From an uncultured Nitrospina sp. (GTDB lineage: Bacteria; Nitrospinota; Nitrospinia; Nitrospinales; VA-1): a DNA stretch of 61,189 nucleotides. Numbering within the stretch: the stretch's first letter is position 1; every line of letters starts with the position of its first letter. The position numbers and the translations under genes were made by a program. The stretch covers positions 1-61,189 of the forward strand of contig CALAGQ010000005.1 of NCBI GenBank assembly GCA_937891765.1. Reading direction: 5' to 3'. The notes beneath the pieces were generated by a model, which worked only from the letters and a program-made list of their open reading frames with translations, searched no databases and had not been told where the DNA came from. Positions 52,673 to 60,774 of this stretch are shown here, piece by piece.

Positions 52673-52811
52673 AATGCGGATTATCTGCGGAGATTCCCCG
52701 CCTGCTAGCCGTAGGGGCAGAAAATTCACGATAATCCACAAATAGCTTGTTATAAGATACACGCAAAAAATCTACTAAATTTTTATCAACAAAAATACTG
52801 TTGGAAGGAAT

Positions 52812-52821
52812 CCCCCCCCCC
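52812..52821 (+). repeat. C10 homopolymer between ribosome-binding site and start codon
   Basis: Ten C lie between GGAAGGA (52803-52809) and ATG 52822/52829. Changes in tract length would alter the spacing to the start of the oxidoreductase gene. Confidence 0.6.
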
Positions 52822-52828
52822 ATGACAA

Positions 52829-53926
52829 ATGACAACTGAAACAAAGTCACCCGAATTACTCAGCTTATTCCAACTGGGTGATCTGAAATTGAGCAATCGA
52901 GTAGTGTTGGCTCCCCTGACTCGGGCTAGAGCGGGTGCGGAGCGAATGCCCAATGACCTGATGGCTGAATATTATTCCCAGCGGTCTTCAGCAGGACTTC
53001 TTATTACCGAGGCAACAGTTATTTCTAAGCAGGGCATAGGCTGGATCAATTCTCCTGGGATTTATTCGAAAGAACAGGGTGAGGCCTGGAAAAAAATTGT
53101 CGGCGCGGTTCACGACAAGGGATCAAAAATATTTCTACAGTTGTGGCATTGCGGTCGAGCCTCGCACAGTGCTTTTCACGGCGGAGAACAAGCCGTAGCC
53201 CCCTCAGCCATAAAACTAAATGGAGAATATATACATACTCCGGAAGGGAAAAAAGATTACGAAATCCCTCGCGAACTTGAGACCGATGAGATTCCGCGAA
53301 TTGTTGAAGACTATAAACAAGCGGCTAGCCGGGCCAAAGAAGCAGGATTCGATGGTGTGGAAATACACAGTGCTAACGGATACCTTATAGACCAGTTCCT
53401 ACAATCTAAAACCAACAAGCGGGCTGACCGTTATGGTGGCAGTCTTGAAAACCGGTTTTGTTTTCTTCAGGAAATTGTCAATGCGGCCACAGAAGTCTGG
53501 CCCGCAAATCGAGTCGGTGTTCGGTTGAGTCCGAATGGAAACTTTAATGATATGGGTTCTGAAGATTACCGTGAAACCTTCACCTATGTTGCAAGTCAAC
53601 TGGACAAGGTAGGCTTGGCTTACCTTCATGTTGTAGACGGCCTCGCATTCGGTTTTCATGAGCTTGGAGAACCTATGACATTACAGGACTTCCGCAAGGT
53701 TTTTTCGGGATCAATGATGGGGAATTGTGGCTACACTCAGGAGACAGCAGAGATTGCGATTAAAGAAAAAAGAGCCGATCTCATAGCATTTGGCCGGCCT
53801 TATATCAGCAACCCGGACCTTGTAGATCGATTCCGTAACGATTGGCCGCTGGCTCCCGATGCTGATATGGATGTATGGTTTTCATTTGAAAAGGAAGGTT
53901 ATACCGACTTTAAATTTTATACGTAA
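52829..53926 (+). CDS. NADH:flavin oxidoreductase / old yellow enzyme
   Basis: A 365-residue FMN TIM-barrel enzyme of the NemA/YqjM type. Blocks typical of the family are VVLAPLTRARAGAERMPND near the start, LQLWHCGRASH (about 93-103), the HSANGYLIDQFLQSKTNKR substrate/FMN block with the RYGGSLENR segment (about 180-206), and FGRPYISNPDLVDR (about 315). It reduces activated alkenes, quinones or nitroesters. It starts at ATG 52829; a five-codon ORF from ATG 52822 overlaps it. It stands alone. The C-terminus has an extra FEKEGYTDFKFYT tail. Confidence 0.92.
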   Translation: MTTETKSPELLSLFQLGDLKLSNRVVLAPLTRARAGAERMPNDLMAEYYSQRSSAGLLITEATVISKQGIGWINSPGIYSKEQGEAWKKIVGAVHDKGSKIFLQLWHCGRASHSAFHGGEQAVAPSAIKLNGEYIHTPEGKKDYEIPRELETDEIPRIVEDYKQAASRAKEAGFDGVEIHSANGYLIDQFLQSKTNKRADRYGGSLENRFCFLQEIVNAATEVWPANRVGVRLSPNGNFNDMGSEDYRETFTYVASQLDKVGLAYLHVVDGLAFGFHELGEPMTLQDFRKVFSGSMMGNCGYTQETAEIAIKEKRADLIAFGRPYISNPDLVDRFRNDWPLAPDADMDVWFSFEKEGYTDFKFYT

Positions 53927-53961
53927 AAAGAAAATATCACGATCAATGGCGAATCGCCGTG

Positions 53962-55080
53962 TTAGCGCAAAAGGTGGATGAGGTTACCAGCCGCGTAGGT
54001 GCGTACAACTTGCAAAGAATCCTGCAACAACTCCACCAATATCGGGAAGGCTTCCGGGCCGCCCATCATCCCCACGGCTCGTACCGCCGCCGTGCGTACC
54101 CTTGAGTGCTCATCGTTTAGCGCCATCTCCAACAGGCGAACCCGCTCAGGAATCTTCGATTCCCCCAGAACCCGCGCGGTGGAACTGCGCACACTAAAAT
54201 CGGGATGCTTTAACAATTCTTCAAACACTATCTGGCAGGAGTTGGATCCCAACCGGTTCAGCGCCAGTGCCGCCGACAGCTTCACCATTCCATCCTTATC
54301 GGCGCATAAAGGAATCAAATCCGCCTCCGACTCCTTAAGGTTACTCATCGCCAACGCCGCCGCTTGGCGAATAGACGCATTATCGCGCTTGATCAATTCT
54401 CTCAGTTTCGGCAACATATCGAGAGTGGCCTTGCCTTCGACCGCTTTCAGACTGTAGTACACCATCTCCGGTTCGGCATGATCGAACAACTTCGCCAGAT
54501 GAGGCAGAACTTCTTCGGTCCCAATCTTGCCAAGATAACCAATGGCCTGATATCTGCGGTCGGGGATGGGATGAGTGAGTGGGTCCAGCACATCGGCCAG
54601 ATATTTTCCTTCGCCGTGCTTCACCAGTCCGGAAGAAGCCGCCATCCGCACCGGCACATCGTAGGATTTTAAAAACGCCTGCACTTCGTCGACCACTTCC
54701 GGCCCGCCTACATCGCCCAGTATCTCAACTGCCGCACTGCGAACCCAGATGTCGGTATCTCCCGTCATCCTGCGCGCCGCCTTCAAAGCCTCGCTAGGGG
54801 AAACCTTCTGCAACCCCTGCAATGCGAACAAGCGCGCCGTTGGATAGACATCTTCCGTTGCCTTGTTGAGCAGAGGAATCAACTGGGCATCCTGCGACTC
54901 GCCCGCCGCCCGCGCCGCCGCCGCCCGCAAAAATGCCCGTTCACTTTGATAAGCATCCTGCAAAACAGCCATACTGCTCTGGCGAATTTTCTTGAGAACC
55001 TCATCAGGCCGCGAGTCGGCAACCCCCATCTGCGGAACAAGCAACAGCACAAAAATAAAACCCATTATTCGTTGCATCAT
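53962..55080 (-). CDS. Exported HEAT-repeat protein
   Basis: A signal peptide (about residues 1-21, ending GVA) is followed by about nine HEAT/PBS-type repeats through residue 370. Repeats have the D-x-x-V-R-x-x-A-A-x-x-L-G pattern (AFLRAAAARAAGES, WVRSAAVEILGDVGG, SVRSSTARVLGES, RVRTAAVRAVGMMGG). It is a periplasmic protein-binding solenoid with no predicted catalysis. It overlaps the GT2 gene upstream by four bases, so the two are coupled. Confidence 0.8.
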   Translation of the reverse strand: MMQRIMGFIFVLLLVPQMGVADSRPDEVLKKIRQSSMAVLQDAYQSERAFLRAAAARAAGESQDAQLIPLLNKATEDVYPTARLFALQGLQKVSPSEALKAARRMTGDTDIWVRSAAVEILGDVGGPEVVDEVQAFLKSYDVPVRMAASSGLVKHGEGKYLADVLDPLTHPIPDRRYQAIGYLGKIGTEEVLPHLAKLFDHAEPEMVYYSLKAVEGKATLDMLPKLRELIKRDNASIRQAAALAMSNLKESEADLIPLCADKDGMVKLSAALALNRLGSNSCQIVFEELLKHPDFSVRSSTARVLGESKIPERVRLLEMALNDEHSRVRTAAVRAVGMMGGPEAFPILVELLQDSLQVVRTYAAGNLIHLLR

Positions 55081-55922
55081 TTCAGCGAGCCCTCAACCAG
55101 ACCGGAGTATCTCGCCATAAGGCTCCGACAATGCTCTTCGTCCTGAGTTTTACCCCGTTTGCCATAGCCATTTATCAGAACTCTACATTTTTCAATAAGC
55201 ATTGCCGCCACTCCATCCCTTTGCTTCTCATCCAGTCCGTTCTCTTGCAATAATTTCTCCAGCGCATGAACCCGCCAACGATCCATGCCCCAGTACTTAA
55301 GCGATAACTGGTCTTCATGTCCCCCGCGCTTGATGATCAATTTCTCATCAATAAAATGAAAAGGATAATCTTTAGCGATGCGCAACCACAAATCATAATC
55401 CTCACAGACCGGCATGGACTCATCGAATCCGCCAACCTTCTTCAGCAACTCGGAACGCAATAACACCGAAGACGGACTGACAATGCATAGCGGCAGGCAA
55501 TGGTGAAAAATATCGCCGGAATATTTGCGGTGCTTTTTCATAGCGTTGACCCGCACGCCATTACGGATCCATATCTCATCGGTGTAGATAGCATGTTGAT
55601 CCGGGTTAAACTCACTCCATTTCATCTGCGTGATCAGCTTATGCTTTTCCCATACATCGTCCGAGTCGAGAAAAGCGATCCACTCCCCACGCGCTTCGTC
55701 CATGCCCCGGTTGCGGGCAAAGGAGACCCCTTGGTTCGTCTCCAACTGAATCAGCTTCACAGCAGGAAACTGGCGCACCACATCAAGCGTATTGTCCGTC
55801 GACCCGTCATCCACCACGATCAGCTCGAAGTCGGTGAAGCTTTGCTCCAGCACCGAACGAATCGACTCAGCCAGGCAATAGCCTCGATTGAAAGTTGGGA
55901 TGATGACCGTGACCTTACTCAT
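55077..55922 (-). CDS. Family 2 glycosyltransferase
   Basis: A 281-residue GT-A enzyme. The N-terminus VTVIIPTFNRGYCLAESIRS and the VVDDGSTDNT block bind the nucleotide sugar; the DXD-like motif is FLDSDDVW (about 88-95). A GRD-like CEDYDLWLRIAK block follows near residue 185. It transfers a sugar to a surface glycan or lipid; donor and acceptor are unknown. AAAAGG precedes ATG 55922. It is the first gene of a two-gene operon with the HEAT protein. Confidence 0.88.
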   Translation of the reverse strand: MSKVTVIIPTFNRGYCLAESIRSVLEQSFTDFELIVVDDGSTDNTLDVVRQFPAVKLIQLETNQGVSFARNRGMDEARGEWIAFLDSDDVWEKHKLITQMKWSEFNPDQHAIYTDEIWIRNGVRVNAMKKHRKYSGDIFHHCLPLCIVSPSSVLLRSELLKKVGGFDESMPVCEDYDLWLRIAKDYPFHFIDEKLIIKRGGHEDQLSLKYWGMDRWRVHALEKLLQENGLDEKQRDGVAAMLIEKCRVLINGYGKRGKTQDEEHCRSLMARYSGLVEGSLK

Positions 55923-56092
55923 TGTTTTTTTAAACCTTTTCTGATCTTAAATCGAGTTCTGACACAATCGTAGTGCAAGAACCCTACGACCTCTGTAATA
56001 TTCAGATCTACCCCTCAAACGGAAAACAGCCCTAAGTTCAATAGGGTACGTAAATGCAAGCATATCACAACCGAAGCCCTGCTATAAATGCC

Positions 56093-56121
56093 TTGACAAA
56101 CACGCTAAATTCCCATAAAAC
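56093..56121 (+). promoter_or_regulatory. Promoter of the polyprenyl synthase gene
   Basis: TTGACA (56093-56098), a 17-base spacer and TAAAAC (56116-56121) lie about 70 bases before the start codon. The rest of the 267-base divergent gap shows nothing else. Confidence 0.45.
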
Positions 56122-56189
56122 TAGTGCCTTTCCAAAGAATAACGGATTAAAAAACAGCCTACTAGCGAGGCTCGACATGTGGGTTTAAT

Positions 56190-57203
56190 ATGGAATTCAG
56201 GGACGTCACACAGGATTTAAAAAGCGACCTCGCCAGGGTCGAAAAGGCCATCAATCAGAACTATAAATCAGATGTGCCCCTGATTCCAGGAATCAGCTCC
56301 TATCTGATGAGTTGCGGCGGCAAACGCATCCGCCCCATGCTCACCCTTCTGGCCGCCAAACTCTGCGGCCGCGAAACCGACGACACCGTGGTCAAACATG
56401 GTTGTGTTGTCGAATATATCCATGCCGCAACCCTGCTCCACGATGATGTGGTCGATGAAACCACGGTTAGGCGGGGCAAAGAAACCGTCAATGCAAAATG
56501 GGGTAGCGATGCCAGCATTCTGGTCGGCGACTTCCTCATCTCCCGCGCGATCCTGATACTGGCCCAAGACTGCGAACGCAAAATCATTCAGGCTGTCACC
56601 GAGGCCACGAAAGTTCTCGTCGAAGGCGGCATTCACGAATACACCGAAGCCCGCAACATCAAAGTAAGCGAAAAACATATACTCGATATCATCCACCGTA
56701 AAACCGCGTCTATGATTTCCGTCAGCGCGCGACTGGGTGGCCTCCTGGCAAACGCTACTGAACAGCAGGAAACCGCCATCATCTCTTTTGGTGATGATTT
56801 CGGCATGGCTTTCCAGTTGATGGATGACGCGCTCGACTACGATGCCGATGAGGCCGTACTCGGTAAACCACCGGGAACAGATTTTAAAGAAGGCCATGTC
56901 ACCCTGCCCCTGCACCATCTCTACAGTAAGGCAGACCGACCGCTGAAAAAAGAAATCGAAGCCTTCGTCAAAAACGAAAATATCACAGAAAAAGATTTAG
57001 AGTATGTCGTTGGGTATATGCACAAACATAAATCCATCGACTACACCTTGAACCTCGCCCGCTTCTACATCGACCGGGCCAAATCACACCTCAGAAAAGC
57101 CGACTTCCCGGCACCGCAATACATCGAACACTTTGATGCCGTGGCCGACTATATCCATAGCCGCCACCAGCGTGACGCTGGACTCAAAGTAGAATCGATT
57201 TAA
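56190..57203 (+). CDS. ispB: Long-chain polyprenyl diphosphate synthase
   Basis: Trans-prenyltransferase of 337 residues making the quinone side chain. The first aspartate-rich motif is LLHDDVVDETTVRRGK (about 87-102) and the second is FQLMDDALDYD (about 210-220). The GGKRIRPML motif is at residue 46. Small residues before the first DDxxD (A-A-T-L-L-H) fit a long product, C40 or more. Octaprenyl or nonaprenyl specificity cannot be settled from this sequence. Confidence 0.93.
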   Translation: MEFRDVTQDLKSDLARVEKAINQNYKSDVPLIPGISSYLMSCGGKRIRPMLTLLAAKLCGRETDDTVVKHGCVVEYIHAATLLHDDVVDETTVRRGKETVNAKWGSDASILVGDFLISRAILILAQDCERKIIQAVTEATKVLVEGGIHEYTEARNIKVSEKHILDIIHRKTASMISVSARLGGLLANATEQQETAIISFGDDFGMAFQLMDDALDYDADEAVLGKPPGTDFKEGHVTLPLHHLYSKADRPLKKEIEAFVKNENITEKDLEYVVGYMHKHKSIDYTLNLARFYIDRAKSHLRKADFPAPQYIEHFDAVADYIHSRHQRDAGLKVESI

Positions 57204-57252
57204 CTGGCAGACAAAAGTTATCTCGGCTTAACCCAAGCCCTTGCCCAATTTA
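57204..57252. repeat. Intergenic repeat units after the polyprenyl synthase
   Basis: CTGGCA-G-ACA and TTATCTCGGC-TTAA (57204-57231) recur at 57859-57882. CCCTTGCCCAATTTA (57238-57252) recurs at 51475. Confidence 0.5.
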
Positions 57253-57307
57253 CCCATTCATTTGATATATAATGTAAGGAAGTTACCGTTTCTTTCTGGA
57301 GAAGCCT

Positions 57308-57820
57308 ATGCCTTCCCATCCTCTGGTTGACCTTGCTATCCAATCGGTCAAACACCATTTAGAAAACGGACAACCCCTGCCCTGTCCCGATCCATTGCCC
57401 GAAGAACTACAAGTCCAGGCCGGAACCTTTGTCTCTATTAAGAAAAACGGGTTGTTGCGAGGGTGTATCGGAACCATTACGCCCAAATATGCCAATCTTG
57501 CCGAAGAAGTGATCCAGAACGCCATCAAAGCGGCCAACGAAGACCCACGGTTTCCAGCTATAGAAATAGATGAACTCGAACAACTCACCTTTTCAGTCGA
57601 TGTCCTGACCAAGCCTGAAAAAATCGATAACCTCACATCGTTAGACGTGAAACACTATGGACTGATCGTGCGCAGTGAAGGCAAACGCGGATTGCTCCTC
57701 CCTGATCTGGAAAACATTAAAACACCGGACCAGCAATTGAAAGTCTGCCTGAAAAAAGGCGGGATCAAAGAATCTGACAACTACGAACTCTACCGCTTCG
57801 AAGTCAAAAGACACCACTAG
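57308..57820 (+). CDS. AMMECR1-domain protein
   Basis: 170 residues forming one AMMECR1 domain. The signature GTFVSIKKNGLLRGCIGT is at residues 39-56; DPRFPAIEIDELEQLTFSVD and GLLLPDL follow. In archaea and bacteria it is often fused or linked to Memo and radical SAM domains, which are absent here. Its function is not established. GGAG precedes ATG 57308 and a TATAAT lies at 57268-57273. Confidence 0.88.
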   Translation: MPSHPLVDLAIQSVKHHLENGQPLPCPDPLPEELQVQAGTFVSIKKNGLLRGCIGTITPKYANLAEEVIQNAIKAANEDPRFPAIEIDELEQLTFSVDVLTKPEKIDNLTSLDVKHYGLIVRSEGKRGLLLPDLENIKTPDQQLKVCLKKGGIKESDNYELYRFEVKRHH

Positions 57821-57882
57821 CCACTCGCGTGGGGCCAACGAGCAATATATTTGTCTTGCTGGCAAACATTATCTCGGCATAA
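57821..57882. repeat. Intergenic repeat units after AMMECR1
   Basis: CCACTCGCGTGGGGCCA (57821-57837) resembles the unit at 16782-16799. CTGGCAAACATTATCTCGGC (57859-57878) resembles 57204-57227 with four bases missing. Confidence 0.5.
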
Positions 57883-57927
57883 ACTGAAATTGTTTCTAAT
57901 GGCTTCACCTGCCAGAGAGGAGCGACG

Positions 57928-57966
57928 GTGAAGGTAAAAAAACTCAACGTTCCCGTTCTACAATGA
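57928..57966 (+). CDS. 12-residue leader ORF coupled to the DUF2062 gene
   Basis: GAGAGGAG (57915-57922) lies five bases before GTG 57928. The frame encodes 12 residues (MKVKKLNVPVLQ) and its TGA overlaps the next ATG as ATGA, just as the leader of tsaB does. The DUF2062 gene has no ribosome-binding site of its own. Confidence 0.4.
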   Translation: MKVKKLNVPVLQ

Positions 57967-58433
57967 GTGAGAGTTATCTACAGAAAAAGGTTGTCCTTCC
58001 TCTTGTTGATTTATTGAAACAGGGGTTGGACCCTTCCAAACTTTCTTTGGCGCTAGCTTCTGGTGCTGTCATCGGTGTCTTTCCGGTAATAGGAGTCGCA
58101 ACCTTTGTCTGCGGGGGTGTTGCGGCTTTTTTTCGCCTGAATCATCCCGCTATTCAATTGGCGAATTATATTGTCTTCCCAATGCAGGTGATTCTTTTTT
58201 TCCCTTTCATGACCATAGGGGAAGCTGTAACGGGGAATTCTCTGGATGAGATTTCGCAAACAAAATTGGCAGAGACCTTTGCCCTCGGCTTTCTGCCTGC
58301 GATTCATGAACTGACCCAGTATTTTATGCTCGCCTCTTTGGGCTGGATACTTGCCCTTGCACCCTTATTTGCAGTTTTATATTTTTCCCTGAAGCACCTG
58401 ATTTCCATCCGGATTAATCCGAAATGCAAATAA
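57963..58433 (+). CDS. DUF2062 membrane protein
   Basis: 156 residues with three to four hydrophobic segments: SKLSLALASGAVIGVFPVIG, FVCGGVAAFFRLNHPAIQLA with NYIVFPMQVILF, and a C-terminal LASLGWILALAPLFAVLYF. The P-x-x-G and N-H-P-A-I-Q-L-A-N-Y motifs fit DUF2062. Its function is unknown, though it is often found near glycosyltransferases. It is preceded by the leader ORF. Confidence 0.8.
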   Translation: MSESYLQKKVVLPLVDLLKQGLDPSKLSLALASGAVIGVFPVIGVATFVCGGVAAFFRLNHPAIQLANYIVFPMQVILFFPFMTIGEAVTGNSLDEISQTKLAETFALGFLPAIHELTQYFMLASLGWILALAPLFAVLYFSLKHLISIRINPKCK

Positions 58434-58495
58434 AAATTGCGCTTACTGATTGGTAAAGAATTTTCTTTTCATTTAAGTAGTTGATAGAGATTTGA

Positions 58496-58504
58496 TGCTA
58501 TAAT
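58496..58504 (+). promoter_or_regulatory. Extended -10 promoter
   Basis: TGCTATAAT (58496-58504) is a perfect extended -10 element; no -35 is visible. It lies about 50 bases before the next gene. Confidence 0.4.
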
Positions 58505-58554
58505 TCCATATTGGTAAAATTGTTTTATTTAACCAAACTTCGGGGGTTTAACCC

Positions 58555-59229
58555 ATGAAACTCCTCAAAATTTTCCTGCTCAGTCAGATCATTATAATCG
58601 CGCCGTTGCTGTTGAGTTTTGCCGAGGCCGACAACACAAAAAAATGCTACAGCATGTTTCGTCCCCTTCAAAATGTGGCGCTGAAGATTAAAAGTGCGGG
58701 AGGAACCTGGGAATTGTTTGAGAAACGAGAGGTTTTTAGAAAACACTCCATCGTCGGGCTTCATGCCGACTCTAAAATAACCTACCTCATGGTCAACATA
58801 GACTACCTATGCCAAAGCCAGGAGGGTATCCCTGTGAACGAGGTGGCAGGTCAGCTCGTTCCCACCATGGAAGAAAGAGGACCCGAGGGTTTCATTGAAT
58901 ATTATTTAACTCTCGCGCATGAACTCAATGAAATTAAAGGCTGGGTAAAATATGCTGAATACTTTAAAGCCCATCAAAATCGCAAACTGGATATTAGCCA
59001 GACGAAGAAAACCATCGAAAATGCGCGGCAATATTTTGAGCGCTACAAGGCACTGGCCACAAAACTGAAAACGACAAATGATGTCGAAGGTGCTATTAAA
59101 GATGGCAATGCCCTTATTGAGGATATCGTGCAGTTCAACAATGAAGACCCTCTTTTAAAACAAGCCAACCATGAAAATTCGCAGATCCCGCAAGTCTCCA
59201 ACCTGACCAATGTTGCCGACGAAATGTAA
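58555..59229 (+). CDS. Exported hypothetical protein (224 aa)
   Basis: A signal peptide (about residues 1-25, ending SFAEA) precedes a mostly helical domain I do not recognise. Conserved-looking features are two Cys (KKCYSMF and DYLCQS) and a long helix LTLAHELNEIKGWVKYAEYF. There is no lipobox. Its last 187 bases overlap the open frame on the other strand that continues the decayed TVP38 gene; this frame is the real one, as the opposite frame is only readthrough there. A weak GGGGG precedes ATG 58555. Confidence 0.65.
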   Translation: MKLLKIFLLSQIIIIAPLLLSFAEADNTKKCYSMFRPLQNVALKIKSAGGTWELFEKREVFRKHSIVGLHADSKITYLMVNIDYLCQSQEGIPVNEVAGQLVPTMEERGPEGFIEYYLTLAHELNEIKGWVKYAEYFKAHQNRKLDISQTKKTIENARQYFERYKALATKLKTTNDVEGAIKDGNALIEDIVQFNNEDPLLKQANHENSQIPQVSNLTNVADEM

Positions 59230-59763
59230 ATAGCCTGCGGCTTGTCACAAACGGTTTTTGATTTCATCTGTTTATAGATAACAGGGATCAAAGCCAGTAT
59301 CCCCAAAAATGCCAAGGATCCTAAAACCCGGACAGACATAATCTCGGAAAAGGAATTGATGGAAGCAATATTATTGCCGGCATTGACATAGATAAAGGTT
59401 GCTGACAATGTCCCGAACATGGTTCCAAAAAAGAAATCCTTTAAAGGAGCCTTGGACAGAGACAACCCAATGTTGACGGCAAAGAAAGGAAATAGCGGGA
59501 CAAGCCTAAAGAACAGGATGCAGTTGATAGAGTTTTCACATAAATGCTCATTCACGCTTTGAATTTTTTTGGAAAGCTTTTTCTCTGTCCAATCCCGTAG
59601 CAGATAACGAGACACTAGAAAAACCAACGTAGTACCCAGAGTTGAACCGATATTTACCACCACAACGCCTAAACCCGATCCAAAAATAAACCCCGCCGAA
59701 AAACTGAGAAAAGTGAAACCTGGAAAAAAAAACCAGAGTGCATGGAGGGAACATGGTTCTCAA
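59043..59763 (-). pseudogene. Decayed TVP38/TMEM64 (VTT domain) membrane protein
   Basis: The stretch from about 59735 down to 59253 encodes an SNARE-associated/VTT domain (FFPGFTFLSFSAGF, FGSGLG, then FRLVPLFPFFAVNIGLS and FGTMFGTLSATFIYV). The conserved part has no ATG: the frame 59663-59043 begins at a mid-domain GTG. The upstream sequence is open in the same frame but reaches a stop without a start codon. The nearest start (TTG 59763) lies in another frame; losing one base from an A9 tract (59714-59722) would join them. The N-terminal 50-60 residues and the original stop are missing. It is most likely a remnant; a homopolymer sequencing error would not restore the N-terminus. Confidence 0.6.
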
Positions 59764-59766
59764 CCA

Positions 59767-59898
59767 ATGGAGGAGGATCGAAGTTCAAACCATTTCCGCA
59801 ACACACCCTGTCACTATTGGGAGGACTGCCCACACCCACAACATAAACCAGAGGCCTGTTTCCTTGCTTGTCAAGGCTTCCTCTCTAACTCCATCTGA
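59767..59898 (+). CDS. Possible Cys-rich small ORF or gene fragment (43 aa)
   Basis: An ATG at 59767 opens 43 residues containing C-x5-C-x9-C-x3-C (TPCHYWEDCP and EACFLACQGF). The Cys spacing could bind a metal or Fe-S cluster. No ribosome-binding site is convincing apart from GGAGG inside the start region. It lies exactly where the TVP38 homology ends, so it may be the tail of another gene joined by recombination. Confidence 0.3.
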   Translation: MEEDRSSNHFRNTPCHYWEDCPHPQHKPEACFLACQGFLSNSI

Positions 59899-60076
59899 TA
59901 CCAAGCTCCCGCTTCTTCACTCATCTTACCCAGTATCACATCATCCAAATCATCGGGCGGGATAGCTTCTGGATTTAGGCACACACTCGCATATTTCTCA
60001 GTTGTTATAGCCAGCTTGAAAGAATAAAATTATTTTTAGCAACTGATTCACCATTCCCCCTCTATATCCCATATTA

Positions 60077-60334
60077 TCAAGTTTCCCATCCCCTGCCTTT
60101 CATGCAATCTTTAATTAACTGATAATATAACTGGCAAGATTTCTTATTACATGACTCCTCAAGTTGTTCTAAAGTTTTGCCTACGCTTTTTTCGCACACC
60201 TTTTCATCCTTTGATAGTTTAGTTTTTAGTTCATTCTCACTAAAAGATTGGCTGCCAATATAAGTATAATTAAACCCACATCCAACAAGGCTAAGTATCA
60301 TGGCTCCTTTCAACAGAACCCGTTTTATGATCAA
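60077..60334 (-). CDS. Small lipoprotein
   Basis: The signal is best read from TTG 60334: MIIKRVLLKGAMILSLVGC with lipidation Cys19. The frame is open from ATG 60391, which would add an odd 19-residue extension, while ATG 60301 has the best Shine-Dalgarno (AAAGGAG) but leaves too short a signal. The mature part (about 65 residues) is helical with four further Cys, which could form two disulfides. I do not recognise the family. Confidence 0.5.
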   Translation of the reverse strand: MIIKRVLLKGAMILSLVGCGFNYTYIGSQSFSENELKTKLSKDEKVCEKSVGKTLEQLEESCNKKSCQLYYQLIKDCMKGRGWET

Positions 60335-60531
60335 ATATTTCTGCGGTTCAATGTTATGCAATATCGAAACATCCTTTGGGTCTTGTGGCATAATTATCCT
60401 TTCATCCTCTCTAGTTCCACCCAGATTTCATACACCACCATGACATATGAAAACTGAATCCTAAGTCTGGTATAAATAATGGGATCTGGTCAAGGGAGGG
60501 CAACCATCCCGCAAGACGGATGCAGGGCAAG

Positions 60532-60774
60532 TCAATCTTCAAGTAGCTTTTCTACTCCTTGAATGCGTTCTTTGGTTTCTTCCGCCAACGTTGCGAGTTT
60601 TTGCGGCGAAATTTTCAAAATACTTAAACATTGGTCGTTCAATGGCTCGGCTTTAAATTTAGCCTTCATTCCATTCCCGATATCATTTTTATTGGCAATT
60701 GAATTTGCCATGCAAACAACCAGAGGCAAACTTGCAGGGGTGTTGGGGTTTAAGGAAATAAAGGGTATTGTCAC
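60532..60774 (-). CDS. Hypothetical ORF that runs into an insertion sequence end
   Basis: The frame encodes up to 80 residues; ATG 60711 would give 59 (MANSIANKNDIGNG... helical C-terminus with LEDD-like end). The upstream part (residues 1-21) lies across the predicted left end of the IS at 60763. It may be a gene truncated by the insertion or a complete small gene starting at 60711. No strong ribosome-binding site is seen. Confidence 0.35.
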   Translation of the reverse strand: MTIPFISLNPNTPASLPLVVCMANSIANKNDIGNGMKAKFKAEPLNDQCLSILKISPQKLATLAEETKERIQGVEKLLED

